From Cycas panzhihuaensis (Eukaryota > Cycadophyta): 64,000 nt of DNA. The notes beneath the pieces are model-generated. The model did not search any database. It worked only from the letters and a program-made list of their open reading frames with translations, and was not told where the DNA came from. Of this stretch, positions 10,383 through 24,018 are shown piece by piece. How positions within the stretch are numbered: position 1 is the first letter of the stretch; every line of letters begins with the position of its first letter. The translations under genes were made by a program, and so were the position numbers. The stretch is from positions 84,327,741 to 84,391,740 of the forward strand of contig CM041465.1 in the NCBI GenBank assembly GCA_023213395.1. Direction: 5' to 3'.

Positions 10383-13300
10383 TGGAATTGCACCTCTAGG
10401 AGGAGAACTAAACTTGGATGATATTAAGCCAAATGATCAAAGATTTTGGTGGCTAGGGACCTGTGGTGGCAAGTAAAAGAAATCACCCATAAAGGGCATT
10501 CATGCATCGGAACATAGGTTTAGAACCCATAAATAATGCACTAACTCCTTTGAGGCAACCCTTCCTTGATTTGGAGTGGCATATGGGCGATGGATCTCCT
10601 TGGTTTCTTGAGTAACCTCAAAAGGGGCCCTCCTATCTTTAGATGGTTGAAGATAGGAGGAAAAATTGCAAGGGAAAGGCTCCTCGTATGAAAGGGGTAT
10701 GAGATGGATGACCTTTAGTAGGAGAAGAGGAAGGACGTACACACGTGAGCCTGAGGTAGCTCAGGATGTGAGTGGTCAAAGGGATGGTTGGTTCCATAGG
10801 CTAGAAAGGCTAAACTAGGGGAGTCTAATTAAGAGAAGTGAAAAATGTAAAGCAATTGACCTTAAGAGGAGGTGCCCTCAAGGTGCCAAACCTAGGAGGA
10901 TCTTAGGAGTGGAAAATCAAGGAAAGGGATCATCTTTGTATTTATTTTTATTTAGTATGAGGTATATAAATGTAAAGTGAGGGTGTGGTGTATATAGAAA
11001 TGTTGTGTCCTTATGTTTAAGGAGATTACTTTTTAAGGCAAGAAGGCAATATAAAACTCTCTCTTTCATTTACCTATGCATACAACCTCACTCTCCTTGT
11101 CTTTTAAATGCAAGAAAGGAAGATCAAAGGAATTGCTACATGACATGAAGCTCATGCAAACGATGCAAAGTTGCTAAGTGATAATGCAATAAAATGAAAA
11201 AGGTGTATGCATGCAAATGCATAGATTTCCACTGTGTGTTCTTTGCAAAGAAATAAGCAAGCAAGTGAAGTACAAGAGATCTAAACTAATCCTTTTCCTT
11301 TCTTTTTTCACCAAATAACATTCAAATGAGGGGAAGGGAGTAAAGAAAGGAAAGCTAAAAAAAGAGAGGCATACCTAGAATGCAGTGGCCAAAGTAGCAC
11401 TACCCTTTCTATGCTTGTGATCCTTGTCCTTCTCCAACTGCAGATGATACAACAGCAAAAGTGCCAGCGAAGAAGGGGGGCTCCCTTACCTTCCCCTGAA
11501 ATCAAAGAAAAAAAAGAAATATACTACAAGGAATATGTAAAGATGATTATAACTCTACTTTACAACTTTGAAATCAAAAGAAAGTAATCGTTGAAAGGAG
11601 GGGAACGTACCTAGAATGGAATCCCCTTTCTCTCCAAAATGCAATAGGTAAACCTACAACCAAATGAGGTTTGCCCTTTCCCAAAGGGTGCCAAACATAT
11701 GCAAGATGGATATGCAATATGAGAAATGACGGGATGCAACTACCTTAGTTAAAAGAAATATGTCCACCACCAATATCACTCTTTTCACCTTGTATGTTAT
11801 TTAGTATGTAATGTGAAAAAAGGGGAAAGAGAGGGAAGGAGAGCGGCTAGACTTAGAATGGCTAACCCTCCAAGTTAGAGGTGCTCCATGCTTCCCCCAA
11901 GTACCAAGATGAAAGGAGAGACAAATATAGTAAGCTTTTAGAAATACAAGTAAAGAAATGACAAACAAAGTTGTAAATGTTACCAAATTTGTAAAAGTTG
12001 TACCATGTAACTTTTGTAAGTTCTACAAGGTTTCAACCAAGTGACAAAAGAGAATATGGAGTGGGAGGTTGAAACCCCACTCATTTAGGATATGTTAGGC
12101 TAGCTACAAGCACATCAATGGGCTACCTACACTACTACCAGCAATGATCTCCCTTCCAATAGCTCTTTAGGAACTCAATAGAGGTAAGGAGAAGGGAGAG
12201 ATGAGGAGAGAAGGGGACTGCCCTTAAGGAGAAGGCTCGTTGGGTGTAGGACCCTGCCTTTGGCTCCTTTCACTCTCTATAGATGCCTCTACCTTGTTGC
12301 CTCCTTGAAGAAACTAGGAAGGATCCAAGGGAAGGAGAAGATAGGTAGGAAGATGAGGGTTTACCTCCTGTTTATAATAGAAGGGAAGAGAAAAATTGCT
12401 ATAAAAAGTATTAGAAAATAATAATTATATTGCTTAAAGAAAGAAAAAACAAAGGATGGGCTTAGAGGTACCTATTCTAGCTAGATCTAAGGCAGACCCA
12501 CCTGCAAAATTGGATAGAGAAGCAAACCCTATGGGAATTACAGGTGAAAACCCTAGCAGATGCAGTAAGCAGGAAGAAAACCTAAGAAAAAATGGCAGCT
12601 GGAACTCGATGGAGCATTTAGATCACGATCTTCTCTTGGTTGGCCATGTTATATGCCTACAACTGTGTGTTTAAAGCTACAGGAGGCTGGTAGTTGGTTA
12701 AGAAATAAATGTAGCAGACTTGGTCCTATTTATAAGGCATTTTTGGAGGAAGTAGTAAAAAAAATGAGTGAGAGAGATGAACTGAGGGTGTTTTTAGACT
12801 TTTAAACCCAACCCTAGCTCAATCGAGTGATTAGGGTTCAACCTAGGTAAGAAATAAGTCACTACCACATGGCAATTTCATAATAAATGTGAAATTTGCC
12901 ATGGAAAATTTAAAAAATAACTGTGGATAGTCCCCTCGCAGTAAACTTAGAAGTACAGTGAAGTTTGCAGCGGTATCGTGAAGTTTAACATGATGCGGTA
13001 GAAATAAGGGGAAAGGCAAAGAAGAGAAGCTTAGAAGCTTTAAAAGAGGGGAAACTCGGGCCCAAAGAAGTGTGGTACTCTGTCGAGGTGGCAGGAAGGA
13101 GTTGTAAGGATTAGGGAGGCCATAACAAACCAATAATAAAGGTGAAAGGTTCCCCAAAAGGATGACAAGTGGACATGGAATGACAACCAAGCCTAGGTGG
13201 GATGCTAGGGGTTATGATATGCCAACAAGTGATGTGATTGGGCTATGGAAGTCGAATGGTACTTGGGGACGTTATGGAGACATGGAGGAGGGTTATGGAG

Positions 13301-13526
13301 CACCATGGGATATATATCCCTAGATCGTCATAGGATGAAAAGTGTTGAGATGCAATATAATTAAGCAATGAATGCATAGTGGTCATGTAGTGAGTCAATC
13401 ATCATGCAATATAGGTTAAGTACTTCAATCTACCTTTTCTAGAACTAATAAAAGTAAGGGATAGAAGTGTACATGCACTTACCTGAGTTGACTCATCCCA
13501 TGTTCATTCTTAGTAGCTGGGAAATA
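10383..13526 (-). mobile_element. 5' LTR of gypsy A (3.1 kb)
   Basis: On the minus strand the LTR opens at 13526 with TATTTCCCAGCTACTAAG, the decayed form of the TGTTTCCCAGC tip of D and E, and shares the following GACTCAGGTAAGTGCA-type phrase with D (ACTCAGGTAAGTGCAG at about 35178). It closes with CA at 10384-10383 next to the primer site. Most of it is noncoding and mildly purine-rich on the plus strand. It interrupts the integrase of gypsy B at its outer edge. No 3' LTR partner is present because A is truncated at 8214. Confidence 0.8.
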
Positions 13527-16500
13527 GATGCTTAATTATTTCATTTAGAAAACCACTTCCTTGATCGAAAATAATTTCAAGGGGTAGCCAAATAGAATGA
13601 TAATTATCTCATACAAAAATTAAGTTGTACTTTAGGCATCACATCTTCATTGATTTTGCTTCAATCCACTTAGTCAAAAAATCTATGGCCACTAAAATAT
13701 ATCTTGCATTTGTTCATCTAGTTGGTAGACTAACAGGTCTAATAAAATCTAATCCCCTTTTTTTGAATGGTCCCTAGGCTAGAATAGGATGCAAAGGCAT
13801 GAGATGATTTTTTTCCGGATTACCCACTCATTAGCATATATCATAACTATGAACCTACTTTTCTATATTCTTAAATAATGTAGGCCATTAAAGTCTAGCT
13901 AATAAAATCTATTTGACTATGGGTTCAACACCTTAGTGCTTCACTATGATGCCTTCATGGGCTTCTTGAATGATAGCTTCTACCTTATGTTCCATTATAC
14001 ACCTCCTTAACACATGATTTTTCCCTAACTTATATAACATCCCTTGAATCAGTTGAAAAGTGAAAGTTTTTTTAATGAAACTTTATCTCTATACTCGTTC
14101 CATTCCTAGTGGTATCTATCCTATGTCTAAATATTGTGCAATGTCCCCATACCATTCAGGTACTACTTCAATATCTAGAAAGTCATCCTAGATTCTTATA
14201 GTTACTTATACTTTTTCTTCTCTTGACAGTAGGTTTAGGATTATATAATTATCTTATTTTTTTATTATATTTTAAAATTAAATTCCTAAAATAGCATCAT
14301 CTATTTATTGATTCTTCCCTACAAAATAGGTTTATTCACCAAATACTCCAAGGCTTAGTGGTTTATAAAAAAGATAAATAGATTAGCTAATAAATATTGT
14401 CTAATTTCTTTTAAGGGCATAAACCATGCCTAGGCCTTCTTGTTCTATAAACAAATAATTTTTCTCTACTTCTATTAATTTTTAGCTTGTAAAGTATATT
14501 GGTAAGTTTATTTTGCTATCTTTTAGTTGTGCCAATATATATTTAATGGTAAATAGGGAAGCATCTATGTATATATGGAACGATTTATCTTGGTTAGGAA
14601 ATCTCAATATTGGTGCATGGCCTACTTTCTTCTTTATCAATTCAAATATTAGCTGCTATTATAGCTTTCATCACCACCCAAATTTTTTCTTTAATAAGGA
14701 TTCTAAGGGATTAGCTATTTGAGTATAGTTCTTTATAAACTTTCAATAATATCTTATCATTCCTAAAAATCCTTTAATCTATTTCTGTATTTTAGGAACT
14801 GGAAAATTTAAAATTATAGCTACTTTGTTGGGATTAGTGAGTAACCCATTTTTTGTAACTACATAACCTAACTAAGTCCCAAAAGGAACCATGAATATGT
14901 ACTTAGTAGGATTTAAACATAATTTACCTTTTTTATAGGTTTCTAGCATTAAATGTAAACATCCAAGATGATTTTTTAGAAGAGTAAATAACATCTAATC
15001 ATCTAAAAATACCTCAAATATTTTCCTTAAAAATATTTAGAATCACCCTTTGAATTGTTGTAGGAGAATTGGTCAATCCAAATGGAATAACTCTAAATGC
15101 ATATGTATCCTATTATGTGATGAAAGTCATCTTTAATTAGTCTTCTATTGTGATCCATACTTGATTGTATTCGTTAAATCCATTTGTGAAAGAATAAACT
15201 TCATGCCCCATAACTTTCTCCAAAATATCTTTAGTGAATGGAATAGGGGATGGGTCCTTTTTTATTACCTTGTTCAAAACTTTATAATCAACATAGACTC
15301 CGGGTTTTCCATTATTTTTTGGAATGACTACAACTAGACTTACCCATTTGTTGTTTTCTACTTTGAAGATATAGTTTGGTTCAAGTAACTTATTAAGGTC
15401 TACTTTGACTTTCTCCTTATATTTTAAATTCATGTAGTATGGATGTTATCTTATTGGTTTATCTCTTTTTATTAATTATATCTTGTATTCACTCAATTTA
15501 GGTATAATGCCTTTTAACTCCTTATAAGAGCAGGCAAAAACATCCTTGTATTCTAAAAATAATGAGGTGGCTTACTGCACCATCTCTTTGTCCTAATAAT
15601 TTCCTAAACTAATGATTTGAGGCTGCTCCTCTATTCTAATATTGATTTCTCACAACCTTAATCTTTTCCCCTTCTATTGACTTACCATCTAGGCTTACTT
15701 TGTATGTTGAAGCATTATCTATGATGCATTCATTATATTCCATTATGGAATAACTATGAGGAAGGGATTGAGATTCTGATTGAATCTCTTCTTCTTCTTC
15801 TTCTCTACTTATCTGAAAATAAGTTTTCTCTTTTTCCATAGTTTTTTTCTCAAGGATTTACAAAATTTCTTTAATCTGAACAAAATTTCTTTGATCTAAT
15901 AATCTTCATTATAATGTAAAAAAAATTGGTAAAAAATTTTTATTATTAGACACCAATCTGCTAATTTTATCTTTTCACAACGATTGTACTAAACTACAAA
16001 GATTCCTTTCAATGTCAATCTCTAATATTATGTCCAATCCTTTTTTGGAATTTTACTAATTGTCTATATCTGGACTTAGTTTTGTACATGTAGATAAGGA
16101 TTATCTCCATTCCAAAATGAAGGTAATTCATGTTTTTGGAATCTATTAAAAAAAATTTTACTTATTTCTTCCTAAGAATCAAATTATTATATATATACAA
16201 CATACCATAATTGTGCTTGATCTATTAAAAAATAAATAAACACACGATACTAAAATTTTTGTTACTATTTATTTCTTATTATATTAATATATTATTCTAG
16301 ATGTTTTGTTGATTGTTCTTGATGGACATCATATTTAGGAAGTTCAAAAAATATTTTAGCATAGGCTAAATTTCCTTGTATATTTCTTTTTATTTGTGGT
16401 AGCTCTAGTTATGCCTCTTGCTTTTCTCTATTCTCTTTATTTGAAGAATCTATGCACAACTCTAAATGATAATATGAGGCTAGTTAAACTTCTTCCTTTT

Positions 16501-18646
16501 TATTTTAAAACTAATTCAACATGTAAGATGATGGACTTCTTAGAAAAGCTAGTTACATTTAAAATACTACTTTTAAATAAGGGCTAACTATTGATTCTAT
16601 TATGGCTATTATGGATTATGCTTTTCCTTCTATTTATGGTCCATTTGAGTATAAAGGGAAAGTGATTATCTTCTTTCCTATTGGTAATATAAATGTATGT
16701 TTTTCCTAATCCTGAATGGCTTCTGTAGCCAAGAGCTAAGGTCTTCCCAATAAGGCTGGGGAAACCTTCTTTTGGTATTACATCTGAACCACTAAAAAAT
16801 CTAATAATATAGTAACATCTATAATAGTTACTAGGACATTCAATAATGTGCCTATGGGTCTTACCTATAATTGATTAGCCAATTTAATTAAATAGTTAGA
16901 GGTGACCACCTCAGGCCTTCCTAAGGTTATCCAAGAGGATTCTGGTAATACAGTTACTGTTGAGCCCCCATCAACAATTGTCTTACATAAGGTGGTTCTA
17001 AAGACTATCATTGGATCTCTTGGGTCCACTTTAGTAACCTTAATGGCCCTTAGTACTGGTTTTTCAATTTTCTCTAGTACTAACTATTGGAAGTATCCTC
17101 CTTCCCACCATTTAAAAACAATTGATATAGGAATTGAAACTCCTCATTTAGTAAGCACATCTTTCACTATTTGTAATCATTACCAAGGATTTATACCTTT
17201 TTATATTACATGTGTTTGAACTACTCTTCTTTTGCAATATAAGTCTTAAAATCTTTATTCCTATTAGAGTTCTTTATATTGGGCTTCCTCTAAGGCTTCT
17301 TGGAGAATTTGTATTACTTCCTATAGTCATTGCTTTTTTATTATTGGGTCTGGAAAGTTATCATAAAGAGAAGGTCCCATTATGTTACTACTATGTGTTT
17401 ATAGATATGTAGGTATTTCTTTATCCAAAACCATATCTACTAAATTTGCATTTTGTATCTTGATATTCTTTGGGTAATTTACCCATTCATGATCTTCTAG
17501 TCCACACTCCTCACTAATGAATTCCCCTCCTTTTTTTTATAGTAGGTAGTCAGATCTATAGTGCCCCCATCTTTGACATAAAGAATAATGAATTAGCCTC
17601 ATTTTTCCTTTATATTGCTTCATTTCCCCACATTATGTTCTTTATGAATATACAATGTGGACTTTTCTTTTGTTATTTTTTAGTTTGAAAAATTATTCCC
17701 AAGTATTATAATTATTTCTTTAATAATTATCGCACAATTTTGAGGATCTACCATGTTAATTCTTCAAATATCCTTGCTGATTACAAGGTGAGGGACACCA
17801 AATATTTTCTCTTGATTTTTCTAATTGTAGGTAAGATAATTTTGAATGTAACTTTTCTAACTCTTGATTTTGTTGCATGCTTGATGGAACAAAAACTGAT
17901 GGTTGTTGGTTTAGTACTTTTACTTCCTTCTTTAAGGCTTTAATTTCTAGATTCATACCCATTTGTGGTATTTTCAAGAGTTGTGTTCTAATACTCATTA
18001 TTGGAGAATATGTTGAGGATTACATTACCATCTAGGAGTAAGCTAACTTCATTTGATTTTTAAATTTTAGAGCTAGCTCCCTTACCTACTTATAACTACT
18101 CATTGGATGCAACATTACTTTATCCTTAACTATGGTATCAACCCTTGCATAAAATATTTCATTGCAAGCATGTGATTTATTACCATAGCAGATTGTATTT
18201 TGTTCCTAATAACTCTCATTCTTCCATCAAAATCATTAATAGATTCCTTGAGATATAATTAAATTTCCTCCAAAAACTATAAGATAGCTATTGGATCCAT
18301 AAGCTTTTAGAATCTATTTAGAAGTTTTTCTTACAATTGATCCTAGTTCAATTATTATGCCATTACATATTGAAACCATGTAACTACTTGTCCTCTCAAT
18401 GTTGAAAAGAAACATGCTTTTATTTCACTTTGATCCATAATTCTTTTAATTTGAATCATGTTTTTAAATAAAGGTAGATGATTGTCTAGATCTATAAATC
18501 CATCAAATCATAGGGTTGAGAATATAGAGTTACTTTGCATAATGATATAAGGGGATGTACCTCCTTGATTTATTATACTTGATATTCCCTATTGGTAGTG
18601 TATTACTACCCATCCCTCCTCCCAAATTGCTACCTGGACTTGCCAT
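13527..18646 (-). pseudogene. Ty3/gypsy gag-pol of element B (different gypsy lineage, minus strand)
   Basis: Read on the minus strand, Gag starts at ATG 18646 (MASPGSNLGGGMGSN) and keeps a capsid-like block near 18360-18480. A zinc knuckle remnant lies near 17560 (CQRWGHY..., last Cys changed). The protease site VDGGSTVTVLP is at about 16940-16975. RT spans about 15500-14800: VVVIPKNNGKPGVYVDYKVLN at 15280-15340, SFTNGFNEYNQV in place of SFLDGFSGYNQV (catalytic Asp to Asn), and VFLDD at 14998-15009. RNase H follows to about 14250. Integrase reads DFLTKWIEAK at about 13650 and FGYPLEIIFDQGSGFLNEI at about 13560, and is then cut by the LTR of A. The DGGS protease and FLDD motif separate it from A, C, D and E. 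Stops occur throughout and it is dead. Confidence 0.85.
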
Positions 18647-19116
18647 TGATAACTTGAAGAGAGGATTTATTATATGTTTTACCAAAACTTAGCCCTTAAC
18701 TGATCTCTATGTATTTCATTAACAAGTATCTTGCTTTATCTACATTTACTCGATTGATTTGAAGGTTATTTTATGTTTTGTTAGATCATGTTTAGTTTTG
18801 GTAAAATATGGTATTATTCTTGTGAATGATTTATGATGGATGATGATGATTGTACTATTATGTTTCTACTTATTGATGACTAAAACTATAGCAATATAAT
18901 CCCACCTTTTAGACCATTCTCACTCACTTTTTTGTTTTAAAATGTTTCCCTACTTTAGTTTTGTTCTCTTAATTTTATATTAAAGATTGTCACTTTTTAT
19001 GATTTTTGGAACCCCTTCTAGGCTACTTTTTTTTATTATTTGCTCATTTTGATATAAGAATTCTTGATAAAATTTGACTTTAGTAATTGAAAGTCAAAAT
19101 ATTCACTTTATATTTC

Positions 19117-19192
19117 ATCACATTTTTAGTTATACTAAAAATGTGATCAATTACATTTTTGGTTGGTAATAAAATATGACTGGTCATATTTT
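19117..19192. repeat. Two adjacent perfect hairpins
   Basis: The first has 14-bp arms (19117-19130 and 19134-19147) around a 3-base loop. The second has 10-bp arms AAAATATGAC / GTCATATTTT (19171-19180 and 19183-19192) with a 2-base loop. Only 23 bases separate them. No function is apparent. Confidence 0.8.
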
Positions 19193-19886
19193 TTACTATT
19201 ATACATGTAATTTATTTTTTTTAAACATGTTAATTTTGTATGCCACCATCTAGATTTAGTGCAAACCTACTCTCATTCATGCCCAGAACCCCTTGAAGCC
19301 TTTTAGAGGACTCAAAAGTGATAATTTACTTTGGATTTTAATGGTGTGACTAGAATTCTAAGAGATTTTAGCCTTGCATCTTTATATGAAAGAAAAGAGT
19401 CAAGAGAAAAAAGATTTGGAGCTTTAAATACTACTTTCATGCTATTAAAGTTCAACTTGTTACTTCTTTTTGAGATATTTTATTTGTTACAATTGTTTAT
19501 ATCAGGCTTTATCTATTTGGTAAGATCTTTTCCATCACTTTTTCTTTGGTTTTAGTGCTTTCTTTATGATTTTTTGTGACTAGTTATTACTCTCTCTTTC
19601 ATCTAAATTCTGAATTTATTTTTTTCACCTACATTTTCCCTTGAGAATCCTTGGCTGAAAGGTTAGCCTTTTATGGAAATTTAAGGAAGTAGATTATTGT
19701 GAAGAGATCTCTTTCTCATTGTCTTGAAATATGTCTACTTCTTCCCATTTTTCTTAGTTGTCTAAGCTTCCTAAGAGATTACAATCCTACCTTGTCCATT
19801 TTTTATTACTATTAAGCTTCTTCTTCCCTATTTCTTCCTATCTTATGCTAGTTTAAAGGGAAAATTTAGGAAAGATTGCTCTTGAT

Positions 19887-20160
19887 AAAGGGGGATTGTT
19901 ATTGTGAGGCACAAAATATATCATTTAAGTAGAGGATTATTTAAGTTGCTTATGCTACATTCTTTGACTCTTTACTTTCCTTTTTCTTTTGTATAAAAGA
20001 AAAATTTATGCATGCATGTTTATAAATAGAAAGCTTGTTAGTTAGAATAGATTTTATATGAGGTTCAAGGATCCCATAGTGCATTGAAGCTCCATGAGTA
20101 ATAGAATCTCTTTATATTTTCAATCTAGTATTAGTCCAATCAATGAAATGAATATCTCAT
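19887..20160 (+). mobile_element. Possible polypurine tract and LTR start
   Basis: A purine run AAAGGGGGA (19887-19895) precedes TGTTATTGTGAGGCAC (from 19897). TATA-like boxes lie about 100 bases later (TGTATAAAAG near 19993 and TATAAATAG near 20021). This is the layout of a 3' LTR on the plus strand. No second LTR copy or 3' edge was found, so the call is tentative. Confidence 0.3.
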
Positions 20161-20942
20161 TAGTTGCATGTTAATTTTATGGACTGCATGTCATCTATTA
20201 GTGGCTGAAATCATATTTAAAAAATCTTACTTTCATTAAAATTACCATCAAAATTAAAAATAACATACACATGGTTTGAAATGCATAGCATAGGTTTTGT
20301 ATACATGATTTATATCTCATACCCATTTTTATGTTTAAAATAAAGTGTGTCTTAGATACTTAGAAGATAGTAGTTCTTTTGTTTTATGTAAGCATTATAC
20401 TTAAAAAAAAGGATAAAGAAATTGCATGCATGGCTTGCTTTCTTTGCTTGGGTTAGAAATATAATTAATCTCTTTATTTTCATTGGTATTTCTCTTACAC
20501 TTTTGAAATGTTTATAATTCTTCCATTGCTTAATCTTTTCCTTTATTAGAACATACCCAAAAAGTCAAAATAATTCAAGGAAATAAACCTTAGAAAGGAA
20601 ACAAAAGCTATTATTTATATAATTATGAACTTAGAACTCCTCTACTTGCTTATGTAGTCTAGTGAATTCTTATTCCTTCTTTTCATATCCTAACCTTTCA
20701 TTACTATAATCATATTCAAACTAAACAATACAATCAAGTAGAGACTCTTTCTAGGAGTTGGAAAAGGTGGACCTTAAGTTCCCATAGGTTTCTATTTCTC
20801 TTAATCTTGACTTAAAATAGAGGAAAGATAATGTCATTAAGGGATATCTAGCCTTAGCCCAATTGAAGCATGCCATATTTCTAGCAACCATTCTAGGGAA
20901 TTACTATTTATTCTTTGTTTAAAGCAATAGAAATTACACCTC

Positions 20943-23900
20943 CTCCTCAAAGAAGATCATTGAGACTTCAAGGCCTCCCACTTGATTTTTCAAATTCAAC
21001 CCTCACACTCCAATCATAAAGTTTCATTCTCCTATGTTGATCCTTTAGAACACCACATGCATGATGCTTATATTTATCCTTCTGAAGATTCAACTTAATT
21101 ATATAAGATACCTATGGAACAAAGATACCTTAAACCATCTTAATTTCCTAAAGGTGTTAGTGCTCCTCTTATGTCTTCCTCCTTTATATAAGAAGAAACC
21201 TCTCTTACTTAAGAACCCCCATCTTATTTTGAGCCAATTATTACTAAGATTTTTACTACCCTTCATATGCCTAGATATCAAGATCCTTTCTACCCAAAAA
21301 CCTATACTATGACATCTTCTCCTCAACACTATCAATTTAACCTATTATGTAAGGAATATAAGTCCACACAAGTTGATCCCTATATTGTTCCTAATGTTAA
21401 CTAATCACCTTTATCTTTACATCCTCCTTCACCTGAGTCTCCCCTCCTTCAAGAGATGTTGAAGATAATAAATTGATTCATTCCCAACTTCTCCTTTCAC
21501 CTTGTATGTTGCAAGTTCAAACCCATTCTTCTCATGTGGTGTCTTCTACATATGATATACCCTCTATTACAATTGTTTAAGAGAATCATATCCCTTCCCA
21601 TATCCCAACTTCTCAATAAGTGGGCCTATCTTCTTCAATCCCATAACCTACTCACTCATATCCTAGTAGAGTAGCCTCTTCCCACCTAGTTGCTACTTCA
21701 ACTCAATTACCACCCCAGGCTTCTAATAGAGTCATCTCCTAGAGTGTTAGACCTCATATACCCTCTCTTAGGTCATATAATTTAATTTTCTCTTCCTAAT
21801 ATATTTATCATACTTATATAGATCACCCTCATTCTTTATTTATTCAATCCGAGGCCATGGGATTTGTTAATCTCACTTCGTCATCACATGTCCCTAGACT
21901 AGTTTCTCAACAAATTATTTTTCCTTTATTTAATCCCATGTTCCCTCAATACCACATACCTTAAACCAATTCTATGGTAATCCATTTATCTTGGTTTAAC
22001 CCTTCTTCTTCCCTTCCAACCTATTCTATACCTCATCAATAACAACCTACTTCCTTTACTACCCCATCTCCTCCATCCTTACCTTAACATTCTATAATAT
22101 TTAGGATAGGCAAACCTTTCTTAAACTATATGAAATATCTTTTTCTATGAGGTATTATTATCTCCTATGCCTCTATTTTTACTTGAGTTGCATAAATGCT
22201 TAGGTGAATCTTCTCAAGATCTAGCCTCTCATAATAAGTATTTGCTCTTGCTTGTGCCAACTTTATGCCATATGATTATGTCGTGATATGTCTATTCCCT
22301 AAATCACTTCAGGGCAACATATTAAAGTGGTTTTATCATCTCCCTTTAGCTTCCATCTTCTCATTCCAATAGTTAGCTGACTCCTTCATCAATTATTTTG
22401 GTGTGGCAAGACCTTTTGAATCTAAGATTAAATCACTCTTAGTTATTAAGCAAAACCATGATGAAACCTTAAGAGACTTCATGAGAAGATTTCAAGACCA
22501 AGTACATGCATGCCATTCTTAACTTGATCCTAGTCTCCTTTTTGACCTATTCACTAATGCTTTGAGGCCCCATGTTCATCTTGAGGTACTTAAACTTGGC
22601 CCTCAAACCTATGAAGAAGTTATTGATCAATGCTTAGCCATAAAAACCTTTGAAATACAAGTGGGTATTAAAAAGGTTGGAAAACCTATCTCTTCTAAAG
22701 AGATGGTTCAAATACCTAAAACTTCTTATTTTGAGCCAACCTATAATCATTTGACTCCTCCATTAAGATATCGAAGCATACAATCAATACTAAATTGCAT
22801 GTTAATAGTCTTATTATAAATCCTTCTACTTAAGAAACAAAAGTTATTCATCTTACAAAGGGAGAAAGAAACAAATGCCACTCACATCTTCTCTTCCTTT
22901 GAGGAAGACAAAGTGATATCCTCATCATCAAATGGATAGCCATGATAGAAACCAATGTTGCATAGTTCAAGTAATAACTTAAAATATAAACAATCAAATA
23001 AATTGAGTTCTTAAAACTACTCAAGATCAAATGGTTCATAAGGACCCTCTACCTCAACACTAAGACAGAAAACAAAGATGATAAAGGTAAGGATAAATAG
23101 ATTGAAGATAATAAAAGCAAACCTTCTAACTCTGATTCATCGAAGAAACCAACTACCTCTTTTAATCCTTAAATGAAGTGTATTAATAGTCAAACTCACC
23201 CACCTCCTAAAGGTAGTGAAACTAAGAGAACCATCAACATGGTGGAGATTACAAAGAGTGTAGGCTCATCCAAATCACCTGATAATTTGACAACAAAAAA
23301 TATTGACTCCTTACCTCTTATTCCCCCCTGTCCCATTAGGTTTTAGTCCATTCCCTCTAATTTAAAGGATGGATTATTTTTCTTAGTTGATAAGTTAAAG
23401 ACTATTCCTATTAGTATTTAAATTATTAATTTGCTAAAGTATTTCCTTGAGCAACGTCATCTCTGATTTAATACATTAGAAGTTTCCACCATCATTGGCT
23501 CATCTAATTCCATGCTCTCCTTTAATTTAGCCACCTTGTCCACTCACATCAATGATGCTCCAAATGATATTCCCTTATTTTATATTAAAATTATTAAGGA
23601 TGACATTAACATCAAGTGTGTCATCATTGATGAGGCATCATCCATCAATATAATCCCTCTTTATCTTGTTGATGATTTAGAGATTTTAGTCTTTGAGCCT
23701 TACAAGTGGATTTTCCAAGGATATTATAAGAATCAAAAGGTTCCCCTTGGTCAAGTCACTCTCCCTTTGACTCTTAAGAAAAAGACTATTTACATTAAGT
23801 TGACTATTAGTGATCTTGACCTTGAATATAATATCCTTTTGGGTGGACCATGGATTACCCAAATAGCTATCATCTTCTCTTCCCTTTTTGGTGAACTTTG

Positions 23901-24018
23901 GTTCATCCCTAAGGGTGAGTTGAATATTATCAAATGTAAATTCAAACCTATTAAAAATTTAGTCCCACTCATTAAGGCTTTTTCTAAACCTAGTGAATCA
24001 TCTAACTCTTCAGAATAG
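20943..24018 (+). pseudogene. Ty3/gypsy gag and protease of element C (Tat-like)
   Basis: The N-terminal part is a Pro-rich degraded frame (20943-22200). The capsid region is clear at 22244-22700, with LKWFYHLPLASIFSFQ, NYFGVARPFESKIKSLL and HDETLRDFMRRFQD, then LRPHVHLEVLKLGPQTYEE, all matching A, D and E Gag. Protease occupies 23512-24018 in another frame. It reads VIIDEASSINIIPL, keeping the catalytic Asp but with Glu-Ala in place of the usual Thr/Ser-Gly, followed by the flap and YNILLGGPWI. At least two frame changes and many stops separate the parts. C shares its architecture with D and E but belongs to a more diverged family. Confidence 0.85.

Larger units (their letters stand above)
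18647..20942. other. AT-rich noncoding stretch upstream of gypsy B gag and before gypsy C
   Basis: No supported gene. The part next to 18647 should be the leader or 5' LTR of gypsy B, but no primer site or LTR end could be recognised. Two short perfect palindromes (19117-19192) and a possible LTR start at 19897 are annotated separately. The last few hundred bases lead into the gypsy C coding region without a visible primer site. Confidence 0.4.

Noticed and set aside
10500-13190. Minus-strand frames of 60-115 codons within the A LTR
   Set aside because: They lie between the LTR tip and primer site, have no recognisable domain and are not conserved in the D or E LTRs.
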